This document shows positions 14,882 to 23,196 of a stretch of DNA of 39,091 nucleotides, one piece after another (position 1 is the first letter of the stretch; every line of letters starts with the position of its first letter). The stretch is from Amycolatopsis acidicola (GTDB lineage Bacteria > Actinomycetota > Actinomycetes > Mycobacteriales > Pseudonocardiaceae), in NCBI RefSeq assembly GCF_007713735.2, contig NZ_VMNW02000083.1, positions 1-39,091 on the forward strand. Reading direction: 5' to 3'. The notes beneath the pieces were generated by a model. The model worked only from the letters and a program-made list of their open reading frames with translations, was not told where the DNA came from and made no database searches. Made by a program: the position numbers and the translations under genes.

Positions 14882-17794
14882 TTGTTCGGTAGCCGGAAGA
14901 ACTCCAACCGCGGCGCGCGCGGGGCCACCGAGCAGTGGCAATCGCGCCAGGGCCGTGGCGCGCCGGCGAAGCCGAAACAGGGCAACCGCCGGTTGCCGGG
15001 CGAGCAGGCCATCCCGACCTACACCCCGTCGATCGCCGCACGCAGCATCGACGGGCATCTGCTGCGCACCGGGCACGAGGTCTACGCCTGGTACCGGCTC
15101 GCGCCGCAGCGCTGGTCGTTCCGCTCGGACTCCCAGCGCCGGGACCTCATCGCCGCGATCGCCGGGCAGTACGCCGAGCTGCAGGGCCGCTGGCTGCACC
15201 TGCGCGTCACCACCAGGCCCTACCCGATCCGGATGTGGGCCGAGGCGCACGTGCACAACGCCGTGGGCCGCCCGCCGGACACGCCGGGGGCGCTGTCCTT
15301 CGACGACTACCTGATCGGTGAGCAGCAGCAGCTCATGGGCCGCTCGATGGCCGAAAAAGAGGTCTACATCGGCGTCCAGGTGCAGACGCGCCGCATGGTG
15401 GACAGGGCCGTGGAAAGCGCGGCCCCGTTGTTGCGCCGCATCCTGCCCGAGGCCGTGGACGCCGAGCTGACCGCGCTGGACTCCGAGGTCGAGCACCTCG
15501 ACCAGGTCATCGGCTCGTCCGGGCTGGAGGGCCGCCCGGTGCACGCCGAGGAGATGTCCTGGCTCATGCACCGGTCCTGTTCGCTGGGCCTGCCCGCCCC
15601 GCGCAACATGCCCGCCGTCCCCGGTGACACGTGGGAGCCGGAGGACCTCGCGAGCTTCACCGACGCGGCCGATTTCCACGCGGACCCGTACGCGCCCACG
15701 CTGACGGTCCGCGGCCGCACGGGCTCCAACGCGGGCGTGAAGCGGCATCTCGCGGTGCTCACCGTCGGCCAGATGCACGGGCTCAACATCCCCGAGGTGG
15801 ACGACCCGTGGGTGCAGCACGCCGACCGGCTGCCGGCCTCGGTCGAATGGTCCGCGCGGATCTACGTGCGCCGTCCCGAAGAGGTCGCCGGCGAGCTGCA
15901 GCGCCAGATGAACAAGGTGCGTTCGCAGGTCAAGCACTACACCGACGAGCACGAGCTGGAGCCGCCGCAGTCGCTGGCGCGACAGGCGTCCAGGGTGCTC
16001 GAGATCGACGACGAGATGACGTCGGGGTTCACCGCGCTGGCCACCCGCGTGCGTTCGTGGTGGCGGCTGGCGGTTTCCGGCCCCACGGAGCGTGACGCGC
16101 TGCGGCTGGCGCAGCAGCTGCTGGACCTGTACAAGCCGAAGGTCGCGATCGAGCACCCCGAGGCCCAGTACGCGATGGCCAGGGAGTTCATCCCCGGCGA
16201 GCAGCTGGCCTCGTCGGCCTACATGCGGCGCGGTTCGGTCGTGTGGGCCGCGGCGGCGGTGCCGACGGCCACGGCCGAGGTCGGCGACCGGCGCGGCATC
16301 CTGCTCGGCGAAACCGTCACCGCCACCCGGCGGCCGGTGGCCTGGGACCCGTGGATGGCGCAGGAGATCCGCGACGGCTCGGGGCTGACGGCGATGGTCG
16401 CCGGGCTGGGTGGCGGGAAGTCGTTCCTCGGCGGCGGCATCGTCTACAAGACGCTGCGGGCCGGGGCGCACTGGACGCTGCTCGACCCGTCGGGCCCGTT
16501 GTCCCGATTGTGTGATCTTCCGGAGATCCGGCCGTACGCGCGGCCGATCAACCTGCTGAACGCGCAGCCGGGAATCCTGAACCCGTACCGGGTGGTGGCC
16601 GAGCCGCTGCTCGAGCACTTCATGGACGAGGAGAACCCGGAGCGCGCCTGGCGGCGTGAGCGCGCGTTGGCCGGAGCGACCCGGCGCCGTCTCGTGCTCG
16701 ACGTGCTGACCGGGATCCTGCCGTACGAGGTCGCGCGGATGCCACAGAGCCGGATCGTGTTGCTGCGCGCGGTCCGCGCCGTCGGTGGCCGGTACGACGC
16801 GGACCCTGGCCAGGTGATCGACGCGCTGCGCCGGGATTCGAGCGAGCACCACGAGCACGCGGTCGTGGTCGCGGACTTCCTCGACGAGATGCGTGAGCGG
16901 ATGTCGCTGCTCATCCCGGAGAACGACGCGGACCCGTACTCGGAGACCCGGGACGACAGGCTGACGGTGCTCACGATGGCCGGGCTGACCCTGCCCAAGG
17001 ACGGCGTCGGCCGCGAGCACTGGACCGACGCCGAGGCGCTCGGTGTGGAGATGCTGAACCTGGCGGCGTGGCTGACCCAGCGTTCGGTCTACGAAAAGCC
17101 GAAGGACCTGCGCAAGGGGGTCTGGATCGACGAGGCGTTCTTCCTGTCGGAGGTGCCGACCGGGCGGGTGCTGATGAACCGGTTCGCGCGTGACTCGCGG
17201 AAGTGGAACGTCCGGGTGCTGCTGTCCTCGCAGATTCCGGCGGACTTCCTGAAGATCCAGGGTTTCGTCGCGCTGCTGGACTCGGTGTTCGTCGGCCGCC
17301 TCGACGACGACGAAGCACAGGCGGATGCGCTGCGCCTGTTGAAGGTGCCGGTCGGCGTCGGGTACGAGCAGGTCGTCGCCGCGCTCGGCCGCCGCCCCGG
17401 CGCGCATCGCGACGCGGAGCGTGACAGGGAGCCGCGCCAGTTCATCTTCGGTGACGGTGCCGGCGGTGTGGAGCGGATCCGGGCCGACTTCTCCGGGCCG
17501 CACCTGGAACACCTGCGCGCGGCCATGGACACCACGCCGGGCTCGAAGGACGCATTGCCCGCGGACAACCGCGCGGCGCGTGACGCCCAACCGGAGGAGC
17601 CGGAGCACGTGCCCGTCCCGCCCCCGCCAGACGACGACCTCGAGGACGACCTCGAACTGGCCGCCGAGCGGGAGGTGGGCCTCACCGAGGAGCAGTTGCT
17701 CGCCGACGAAGTCCCCGGCGGCCGCGAAAACGGCGACGGCGAGCACGCCACCGCCGGCAAACGAGGCGGCGGCACCGGCCGGGACGCCGCATGA
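14882..17794 (+). CDS. VirB4/TraC-like secretion ATPase
   Basis: A 970-residue cytoplasmic ATPase, the likely motor of the T4SS-like machine. Walker A is GLGGGKS at residues 508-514 (Lys513), and Walker B is VWIDEAFF near residues 747-754, followed by a VRVLLSSQIPADF motif like the conserved sensor region of VirB4 proteins. The first half is the family's N-terminal domain, with QLLDLYKPKVAIEHPEAQY and FIPGEQLASSAYMRRG just before the ATPase core. The C-terminal 80 residues are very acidic and proline-rich, and probably flexible. The TTG at 14882 is chosen because GAGGAGG ends 6 nt before it. The stop overlaps the next ATG (ATGA). No relaxase or TraD/VirD4 coupling ATPase accompanies it in the window. 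Confidence 0.85.
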   Translation: MFGSRKNSNRGARGATEQWQSRQGRGAPAKPKQGNRRLPGEQAIPTYTPSIAARSIDGHLLRTGHEVYAWYRLAPQRWSFRSDSQRRDLIAAIAGQYAELQGRWLHLRVTTRPYPIRMWAEAHVHNAVGRPPDTPGALSFDDYLIGEQQQLMGRSMAEKEVYIGVQVQTRRMVDRAVESAAPLLRRILPEAVDAELTALDSEVEHLDQVIGSSGLEGRPVHAEEMSWLMHRSCSLGLPAPRNMPAVPGDTWEPEDLASFTDAADFHADPYAPTLTVRGRTGSNAGVKRHLAVLTVGQMHGLNIPEVDDPWVQHADRLPASVEWSARIYVRRPEEVAGELQRQMNKVRSQVKHYTDEHELEPPQSLARQASRVLEIDDEMTSGFTALATRVRSWWRLAVSGPTERDALRLAQQLLDLYKPKVAIEHPEAQYAMAREFIPGEQLASSAYMRRGSVVWAAAAVPTATAEVGDRRGILLGETVTATRRPVAWDPWMAQEIRDGSGLTAMVAGLGGGKSFLGGGIVYKTLRAGAHWTLLDPSGPLSRLCDLPEIRPYARPINLLNAQPGILNPYRVVAEPLLEHFMDEENPERAWRRERALAGATRRRLVLDVLTGILPYEVARMPQSRIVLLRAVRAVGGRYDADPGQVIDALRRDSSEHHEHAVVVADFLDEMRERMSLLIPENDADPYSETRDDRLTVLTMAGLTLPKDGVGREHWTDAEALGVEMLNLAAWLTQRSVYEKPKDLRKGVWIDEAFFLSEVPTGRVLMNRFARDSRKWNVRVLLSSQIPADFLKIQGFVALLDSVFVGRLDDDEAQADALRLLKVPVGVGYEQVVAALGRRPGAHRDAERDREPRQFIFGDGAGGVERIRADFSGPHLEHLRAAMDTTPGSKDALPADNRAARDAQPEEPEHVPVPPPPDDDLEDDLELAAEREVGLTEEQLLADEVPGGRENGDGEHATAGKRGGGTGRDAA

Positions 17795-19869
17795 CACTCG
17801 TGACTCTGCTGTCCGTGCTGGCCTGCGCCGGGGGGTGGCACGCGTTCAAGGGGTTCCTCCGCCGCGGGGGATTCCGGGGAAAAAGACCAGGCCGCTGGGC
17901 GACTGTCACGATGGTCGCCCTCGTGCTCGGCCTCCAGGCCGTAGCCACGGCGCCCGCAGCTTCGGCGGCGGCGTGTGGTGAAGCGCCGAACCCGGAGCGC
18001 CCGGGTGCCGGCATGGTCGGCGCGCTCGACCCGGCCGAAGGACAAGGCGAAGCGGGAAGCGCCTACATCGACTACGGCTATGCGGGCATGGTCTGGGAAA
18101 CGTTCCAGACGGACTGCGGGCCGCTGTCGGGTATCCAGAGCCCCAACTCCACGATCGACACGTGGGCCGGCAACGAGCTCTTCAACGTCGGCAAGAACAT
18201 CGTCGGCGCCACGAACTCGCTCCACTACACCGTGATGGAAGGCGGCCTGCTGACGCCCATCTACGGTGCGGTCAAGGCGGGCGCGGAAAAGGTCTACAAC
18301 AACATCTACGCGCAGCTTTTCGGTCTGGCGGCACTGATCCTCGCCGTCATGATGTTCCGCAACATCTGGCGCGGAGACCTTGCCGCGGTGGGCAAACGCG
18401 GGCTGTACGCGCTCGCCGCGGTGTGGCTGGCGGCGTCGTCGATGGCGATGCTGAGATACTTCGATCCGATAGACAACGCGATCGTCCAGACCACCACGAA
18501 CATCCAAGCGGGGTTCGTGGACGACACGGGCGATCGCGCCATCCGGCACGTCTTGCCGACCGATCTGCACACGCAAGTGGTCTACAACAACTGGTTGCGG
18601 GGCGAGTTCGGGACGCCGGACGCGCCACAGGCGCAGCAGTTCGGGCGCCCGTTGCTGGATGCGCAGGCCTTCACGTGGGGCCAGCTGCGCAACGGCGATG
18701 ACGGCAACCAAGCCGTGGTCGACGGGAAGAAGAACGCCTACAAGAGCATTTCCACCCAGCTCGGGCCGGCCACGGGATATTTCACGGGTGAGGACGGTTC
18801 CCGCACCGGTGCGGGGTTCCTCGCTCTGCTGCAAAGTCTCGTCTACGCGCTCTTCCAGCTCCTCGCCAAGGCTTCGGTGTTGCTGGCGCAGGTCCTGATC
18901 CGGCTCTTCGCGCTCACCGCGCCGTTGATCGGGCTGGTCGCGTTGGTGCACCACGACATCCTGCGCCGCGTGGCGAAGGTGCTCGGCGGCGTCGCGTTCA
19001 ACCTGCTCGTCCTCGCGGTGCTCGCGGGCGTGCACGCCCTGCTGCTGCAAGCGATCTTCGCCGCGGGCAACTCGTTGTCGATGCTCACGCAGATGGTCAT
19101 GGCGGGGCTCGTCACCGTGCTGCTGTTCCTGGTCGGACGGCCGGTGCGGCGGCTGTGGCAGATGGTCGAGATGTCCGTCGGCATGGTCGGATCCTCGATC
19201 CCGGCGCCCAGCGGCGGCATCTTCTCCCGCTTCCGCCGCAAGCAGGGGCCGACGCCGCAGGACGAGTTCTGGCAGAACGTCCGCGACGAGGACGACAGCG
19301 ATCTCGAGACCCGCGGCCCGATCGGCGCCACCGCCGGCGGTGGCCGGTTCCGGCCCGAGGCCACGATTTTCGCGAACTCGCAACGGCTCGACGACTCCGG
19401 TTCGATGTCCACGCGGCCGGCGGCGGCGTGGTCCGGTGCGCCGCCCGGCCGTCGCGGATCCTTGCCCGGCAACGGAAGGCGCGCCGCGCTGCCCGCCGGT
19501 GGAGCTCCCGGGGTGTACCCGAACTACGCGCCGGGAGGCGGCGGTTCGGACGACTACGTGTACTCCGCCCCGCCGGGCACGACGAGGCGAGCGGACAGCA
19601 CGTGGGTGCCGCCGCAACCGCAGAGCCGCCGGGTGGACACCTCGCCGGTGTTCGACCGCGAATGGGAGCAGCAGGAATCCGTTGTGGTGCCGTCCAGGAT
19701 GCGCCGAGCCGCGCCAGGGGTGGCCGCCACACCGGCCCCGGTGGCGCCGCCGCCGCGCCGCGCGGAGCGGGAGCTGGTGGGTGGCAAGCCGGTGCACGTG
19801 ATTTTCCGGCCTTCGCGGGGGATAGAGGTGCGCGACGAACCGCGCGACATGGACCAGGTCGTGCGGTGA
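17791..19869 (+). CDS. Polytopic VirB6/TrbL-like membrane protein
   Basis: A 692-residue protein. A hydrophobic N terminus is followed by a second segment ending in APAASAAAC near residue 60, which looks like a signal or anchor. Transmembrane segments follow at about 177-194, 205-221, 346-386 (probably two), 397-423 and 430-449. The remaining 240 residues are hydrophilic, rich in Arg, Pro and Gly, and presumably cytoplasmic. This plan fits VirB6/TrbL channel components with an extended tail, as in Gram-positive conjugation systems. Start ATG overlaps the VirB4-like stop codon, so stoichiometric translation is likely. Several Trp/Asn-rich extracytoplasmic stretches between helices are unassigned. 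Confidence 0.7.
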   Translation: MTLVTLLSVLACAGGWHAFKGFLRRGGFRGKRPGRWATVTMVALVLGLQAVATAPAASAAACGEAPNPERPGAGMVGALDPAEGQGEAGSAYIDYGYAGMVWETFQTDCGPLSGIQSPNSTIDTWAGNELFNVGKNIVGATNSLHYTVMEGGLLTPIYGAVKAGAEKVYNNIYAQLFGLAALILAVMMFRNIWRGDLAAVGKRGLYALAAVWLAASSMAMLRYFDPIDNAIVQTTTNIQAGFVDDTGDRAIRHVLPTDLHTQVVYNNWLRGEFGTPDAPQAQQFGRPLLDAQAFTWGQLRNGDDGNQAVVDGKKNAYKSISTQLGPATGYFTGEDGSRTGAGFLALLQSLVYALFQLLAKASVLLAQVLIRLFALTAPLIGLVALVHHDILRRVAKVLGGVAFNLLVLAVLAGVHALLLQAIFAAGNSLSMLTQMVMAGLVTVLLFLVGRPVRRLWQMVEMSVGMVGSSIPAPSGGIFSRFRRKQGPTPQDEFWQNVRDEDDSDLETRGPIGATAGGGRFRPEATIFANSQRLDDSGSMSTRPAAAWSGAPPGRRGSLPGNGRRAALPAGGAPGVYPNYAPGGGGSDDYVYSAPPGTTRRADSTWVPPQPQSRRVDTSPVFDREWEQQESVVVPSRMRRAAPGVAATPAPVAPPPRRAERELVGGKPVHVIFRPSRGIEVRDEPRDMDQVVR

Positions 19870-19879
19870 GGTGAAGTAG

Positions 19880-20479
19880 ATGCCGATCAGGACCAACCGC
19901 GGCCGCGCCGCGGTCTACCGCCGCCTGTGGGGATTTCCCCTTCGTTCGCCACGGCACCTCGTCGCCACCGGTGTCGCGGTCGCGTTGCTGATCACCGCGA
20001 TCGGGATCGCGGTGCCGCACCTGCTGGGGCCGAACCGGAGTTCCGGCCCGACGCCCGCCGGCCTGCCGCCGGAGAGTTCGACGGCGAAACCGGCAGGCGC
20101 GGGTTCCGTGCCCACGACGGCGATGTCGACGCGGCTCACCGCTCCGCTGGTGCAGCCGACGTCGGCGGCGCCGGACCCGGCCGCGCTCGACGTCGCCAAA
20201 CTGTGGGCCACGGCGTGGGTGAACCACCCGGCCGGGATGACCAACGCGCAGTGGGTGGAAGGGCTCCGCCCTTACACCACCGAAGAGTTCCTCCCGCAGA
20301 TGTCCACTGTGGACCCTTCGAACATTCCGGCGAGCCGGCTCACCGGTGATCCGGTGGCCACGAGTTCCTACACCAGTTCCGTCCAGGTCGTCGTCCCCAC
20401 CGATGGACCCAAGCTCAGCATCACGGTGTCGAAGACCGGCGCCGGCTGGCGGGTGTCCAAGTACGACCAGGCGAGCTGA
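19880..20479 (+). CDS. VirB8/TcpC-like single-pass protein
   Basis: A 199-residue protein: basic N terminus, one transmembrane helix at about residues 27-49, a Pro/Ser/Thr-rich linker (50-95), then a compact domain of about 100 residues (AKLWATAWVNHP..., TTEEFLPQM, SITVSKTGAGWRVSKYD). Size and layout match VirB8/TcpC-like NTF2-fold scaffold proteins, and the ending GWRVSKYD is typical for such domains. Family assignment is mostly structural inference. ATG 19880 follows GAGG with about 8 nt spacing and is 10 bp after the previous stop. The 13-bp palindrome at 20302 lies within its coding region. Confidence 0.6.
   Translation: MPIRTNRGRAAVYRRLWGFPLRSPRHLVATGVAVALLITAIGIAVPHLLGPNRSSGPTPAGLPPESSTAKPAGAGSVPTTAMSTRLTAPLVQPTSAAPDPAALDVAKLWATAWVNHPAGMTNAQWVEGLRPYTTEEFLPQMSTVDPSNIPASRLTGDPVATSSYTSSVQVVVPTDGPKLSITVSKTGAGWRVSKYDQAS
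20302..20314. repeat. 13-bp palindrome GTCCACTGTGGAC, copy 2
   Basis: Perfect 6-1-6 palindrome within the VirB8-like gene, encoding Ser-Thr-Val-Asp as TCC-ACT-GTG-GAC. Same frame and same peptide as the copies at 7661 and 23754. Confidence 0.6.
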
Positions 20480-20480
20480 G

Positions 20481-21476
20481 ATGCGGCTCGGGGTACTCGT
20501 CGGCGTCATCGTCGCCGCTCTTTTCGCCGCGGTGATGACGACGGGTGTGGTCGCGAAGGTGGTCACGGACCAGCAGGCGGCGCAGGCGCAGGTGGCGAAC
20601 GTCAGCTGCGATGCCGCCGTCGGGCCGAGTTCGCCGGGGCAGCAGCAGACGGCGCAGGGGCAGGCCGCGAACCTGACCGACGACCAGCGCGGGATCGTCG
20701 CGCAGATCGTCGCGATCGGCAAGCAGCGTGGGCTTTCGCCGCGTGCCTGGCAGATCGCGATCCAGGCCGGGATGACCGAGTCGGGCCTGCGCAATCTCAG
20801 CGGCGGTGACCGGGACTCGCTCGGCATCTTCCAGATGCGGCCGAGTATAGGCTGGGGTTCGGAGACGCAGCTGCAGGACGTTTCCTACGAGATCAACAAG
20901 TTCTACGACGTGCTGTTGTCCGTGCCGAGCTGGGACCAGCAGCGGCCGGGGTCGTCGGCGCAGGACGTCGAGCGGTCGGCTTTCCCGGAGCGGTACCACA
21001 AATGGGAACCGATGGCCGCTTACCTGGTCGAGAACGTCGGTCAGGTCACCGACGCGGTCGGCTGCGGGCAGAGCGCCGGGCTGGCGCTGCCCGGTAACCA
21101 GGCGGCCTCCGCGGCGATCGCGTTCGCGTTGGGGGAGCAGGGAAAGCCGTATGTGTGGGGTGCGACGGGGCCGAATTCGTACGACTGCTCGGGCCTGATG
21201 CTGCGCGCCTACGGAGCGGCCGGGATCACCCTCGACCGGGTGTCCTCCGATCAGTATCACGACGGCGCGATGCTGCCGGTGCGTGACGCGCAGCCGGGTG
21301 ACCTGCTGTTCTGGGCCACCGACCCCTCCAACCCCGAAACCATCCACCACGTTGCGATGTACCTTGGCAACGGAAAAATCGTGGAGGCCCAGCAAACGGG
21401 CGTGCCGGTGCACGTCCGGTCGGTGACGTTCGATGAGGACGAGCTCGTGCCGCAGGCCGTGCGGCCGGGTGTGTGA
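20481..21476 (+). CDS. VirB1-like cell-wall hydrolase: lysozyme-like plus NlpC/P60 domains
   Basis: A 331-residue envelope enzyme with an N-terminal membrane anchor or signal (about residues 4-25). A lysozyme/transglycosylase-like domain follows (about 65-190), with MTESGLRNLSGGDRDSLGIFQMRP and a candidate catalytic Glu at 100. The C-terminal NlpC/P60 (C40) peptidase domain has Cys236 in YDCSGLM and His290 in HHVAMYLG. Such two-domain hydrolases open peptidoglycan for Gram-positive T4SSs (VirB1/TcpG role), which strongly supports a trans-envelope machine here. ATG 20481 begins one base after the previous stop. An earlier in-frame start at 20346 would overlap the VirB8-like gene and is rejected. 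Confidence 0.88.
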   Translation: MRLGVLVGVIVAALFAAVMTTGVVAKVVTDQQAAQAQVANVSCDAAVGPSSPGQQQTAQGQAANLTDDQRGIVAQIVAIGKQRGLSPRAWQIAIQAGMTESGLRNLSGGDRDSLGIFQMRPSIGWGSETQLQDVSYEINKFYDVLLSVPSWDQQRPGSSAQDVERSAFPERYHKWEPMAAYLVENVGQVTDAVGCGQSAGLALPGNQAASAAIAFALGEQGKPYVWGATGPNSYDCSGLMLRAYGAAGITLDRVSSDQYHDGAMLPVRDAQPGDLLFWATDPSNPETIHHVAMYLGNGKIVEAQQTGVPVHVRSVTFDEDELVPQAVRPGV

Positions 21477-21493
21477 CGCGCTAAGGATTGATT

Positions 21494-22741
21494 GTGGCCA
21501 AGAAATTCGGGAAGCGGGCCAAGACCGGGAATCCCCGGGACCTGTTCGGCGCGGCCCCGCCGCCGCCTCGTTCCGCCGCGCGCCCCGCGTCGAGCACGCC
21601 GCTGGCGGATTATCTGGACTCCGGTCTGCCCGGGGTGGACGACGGTTACGTGGTACTGCCGCGGTCGTTGGCCGAGTCGATGTCGTTGCCGTGGCAGCAG
21701 CAGATGGCCGCGCTGCTCTCGCAGTTCCACCAGACGCATCGCGGGCTGTCCTGGCCCGTCTATCGAGTGATCCCGTCGCGGCACGAAAACCTGGTCGACC
21801 TGGATGAGGAGCAGCTCGCGGAGGCGGGCTACCTGGTGGAGATCGATGCCGACGGTGACATGGTCTACCGCGAGCGAAGCGGGCGGCGCGTGGAGGATCC
21901 GGAGAACACGACCGTGCTGGTGTCGTGCCTGGACCCGATCCCGCCGCGCGGCGCCGCCCGGCCCGCGACCGCCGCGCCGGCCCCGGACCGCCCGCGCGCC
22001 GCGCCGATGAACATCCCGCCGGCCCCCGTGTGGCGCTCGACCCCGAAGGACCGAAGCGGCGAAGTGCCGCCGCTGCCCGAGACGCCGCGCAGGCCCGCAC
22101 CCCCCTCGCCCCGGGAATCGGAGCAAACGTCCCTTGCTCCGGAGCCGCGCCAGCCCGCCCCGCCCGCGGAGCAAACGCCCCCTGCTCCCGGCCCGGCACA
22201 AACGTCTCCACCTGCGGGATCGGAGCAAACGTCCCTTGCTTCGGGCGCGGGGCAAACGCCTCCCACGCCTCGGGTGGAGCAGACGTCCCCTGCTCCGGAG
22301 TTGGAGCAAACGCACCTTGCTCGGGAGGTGGAGCAGACGTCCCCCGCTCCCGGGGTGGAGCAAACGCACCCTGCTCAGGAGGTGGAGCAGACGTCCTCCG
22401 CGCCGGAGTTGGAGCAAAGGCGCCTTCCTTGGGAACCGGAGCAAACGCACCCTGCTCCCGAACTGGAGCGAACGCACCCTGCTCCCGAGGCGCAGGCGGC
22501 CGAACCGCAGCAAACATCCCCTGCTCCCGCAGGGCAGGCGCAGGCTCCGGAGTTGGAGCGAACGTCCCCCGCTCCCGAGCCCCCGCATTCGCCGCCCGGG
22601 GCGGACGCGGACGCCGACACCCCACCGCGTGGCATCCCCATCTCCGAGCGCGGCTGGTTCGACAACTATCCGGACGAGGAGCAGACGAACTTCGGCCCGA
22701 CCGGGGACCCGACGGAGTTGCCTTACCGGTACCGCCCCTGA
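21494..22741 (+). CDS. Unknown T4SS-locus protein with a 9-residue Pro-rich repeat domain
   Basis: A 415-residue protein starting at GTG 21494, which has AAGGA 6 nt upstream. Residues 1-155 form a moderately conserved-looking globular part (LADYLDSGLPGVDDGYVVLP, WPVYRVIPSRHENLVDLDEEQL). Residues 210-360 are a low-complexity region with a 9-residue period, E-Q-T-S/H-P-A-P-E-L/V. The C terminus GWFDNYPDEEQTNFGPTGDP looks conserved again. No enzyme family is recognised. The repeat region is the protein reading of a 21-bp DNA palindrome plus 6-bp linker that also occurs in non-coding positions at 28801 and 36198. The repeats use codons such as CAA, CTT and GCT that are scarce elsewhere in the operon. 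It may be an extended linker or an accessory or coupling factor; function unknown. Confidence 0.7.
   Translation: MAKKFGKRAKTGNPRDLFGAAPPPPRSAARPASSTPLADYLDSGLPGVDDGYVVLPRSLAESMSLPWQQQMAALLSQFHQTHRGLSWPVYRVIPSRHENLVDLDEEQLAEAGYLVEIDADGDMVYRERSGRRVEDPENTTVLVSCLDPIPPRGAARPATAAPAPDRPRAAPMNIPPAPVWRSTPKDRSGEVPPLPETPRRPAPPSPRESEQTSLAPEPRQPAPPAEQTPPAPGPAQTSPPAGSEQTSLASGAGQTPPTPRVEQTSPAPELEQTHLAREVEQTSPAPGVEQTHPAQEVEQTSSAPELEQRRLPWEPEQTHPAPELERTHPAPEAQAAEPQQTSPAPAGQAQAPELERTSPAPEPPHSPPGADADADTPPRGIPISERGWFDNYPDEEQTNFGPTGDPTELPYRYRP
22120..22575 (+). repeat. In-frame array of about 15 copies of the 21-bp palindrome
   Basis: Unit consensus: arms GGAGCAA and TTGCTCC around ACGTCCC. Copies start at 22120, 22168, 22195, 22222, 22249, 22276, 22303, 22330, 22357, 22384, 22411, 22438, 22465, 22507 and 22555. 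Eleven consecutive steps are exactly 27 bp, and the others are 48 or 42 bp, so every step is a multiple of three. The first copy is a perfect palindrome in its arms; several later ones are degraded (22195, 22249, 22411). All copies share one orientation and one reading frame. Confidence 0.9.
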
Positions 22742-22869
22742 CAAACCGTCGGCGTCCGGCTGCTTCTCGCTGCGCTCCTCGCCATGGAACAAGCCGCGAA
22801 CCTGTTGCTGGACAACCGATCGCGTTTCGTTCTGCCCCGAGGTGTGAGCCGCCGCGTGTCCTGTTCGAA

Positions 22870-22893
22870 GGGGCGGGGAACCCGCACCGCCCC
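22870..22893 (+). terminator. Candidate hairpin after the T4SS-like operon
   Basis: GGGGCGG (22870-22876) and CCGCCCC (22887-22893) can form a 7-bp stem with a 10-nt loop, 130 bp after the last T4SS-like stop codon. The rest of the 22742-22938 gap holds nothing recognisable. It may instead be part of the leader of the next small gene. Confidence 0.4.
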
Positions 22894-22938
22894 CGCCGCC
22901 ATGCTGACAACACCTCGCGAGGGTGCGAAGCTCGTGGC

Positions 22939-23136
22939 ATGGGCAACGATCCGAATCCGGACCAGGGCTGGTACTACAACACGCGAACCGGCGAGGTGGA
23001 GCATCTCGAGCGCTCCCGCTCGATCGACCTCCTCGGGCCGTATCCCGACGAGGCCACGGCCCGCCGCGCGCTGGAGATCGCGAAGGAGCGCACGAAGAAG
23101 GCCGACGAGGACGACGCCAAGTGGGGCGGCAACTGA
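22939..23136 (+). CDS. Small SPOR-like conserved actinobacterial protein
   Basis: A 65-residue soluble protein. GWYYNTRTGEVEH near the start, RLGPY-like LLGPYPDEATARRALEIAKERTKKADEDD in the second half and the W-G ending match a small conserved actinobacterial family usually annotated as SPOR domain-containing; the name rests on weak similarity to peptidoglycan-binding SPOR repeats. The ATG at 22939 has GAAG 8 nt upstream. It stands alone, 197 bp after the T4SS-like operon, and is followed by a strong bidirectional hairpin. Function unknown. Confidence 0.75.
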   Translation: MGNDPNPDQGWYYNTRTGEVEHLERSRSIDLLGPYPDEATARRALEIAKERTKKADEDDAKWGGN

Positions 23137-23147
23137 GCGCAGCGAAA

Positions 23148-23185
23148 AGGCCGGCTTCCCCGGGAAAACCCAGGGAAGCCGGCCT
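23148..23185. terminator. Bidirectional terminator between convergent genes
   Basis: AGGCCGGCTTCCC (23148-23160) and GGGAAGCCGGCCT (23173-23185) form a perfect 13-bp stem with a 12-nt loop. It lies 11 bases after the SPOR-like stop and 11 bases from the stop of the opposing SCO5389-like gene, with a short A-run on its left side. Confidence 0.88.
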
Positions 23186-23196
23186 CGCGCGAAGAC

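Noticed and set aside
14834..17797. A 987-codon open frame on the minus strand opposite the VirB4-like gene
   Set aside because: It is the antisense shadow of a GC-rich gene; it has no recognisable motif, whereas the plus frame has Walker A and B motifs and a strong ribosome binding site.
22120..22575. Possible CRISPR array (also 36198-36650)
   Set aside because: Units are 21 bp palindromes with fixed 6-8-bp or 28-34-bp linkers that are themselves repeated; there are no unique spacers of normal length and no cas genes.
14162..22741. Integrative conjugative element or plasmid insertion
   Set aside because: No integrase, relaxase, coupling ATPase, direct att repeats or tRNA gene found, and base composition of the genes equals that of the flanks.
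20421..22946. An 841-codon minus-strand open frame with E-Q-G-A-F-A-P-type repeats
   Set aside because: The repeats are only the antisense reading of the 21-bp palindrome array, and the frame overlaps three good plus-strand genes.
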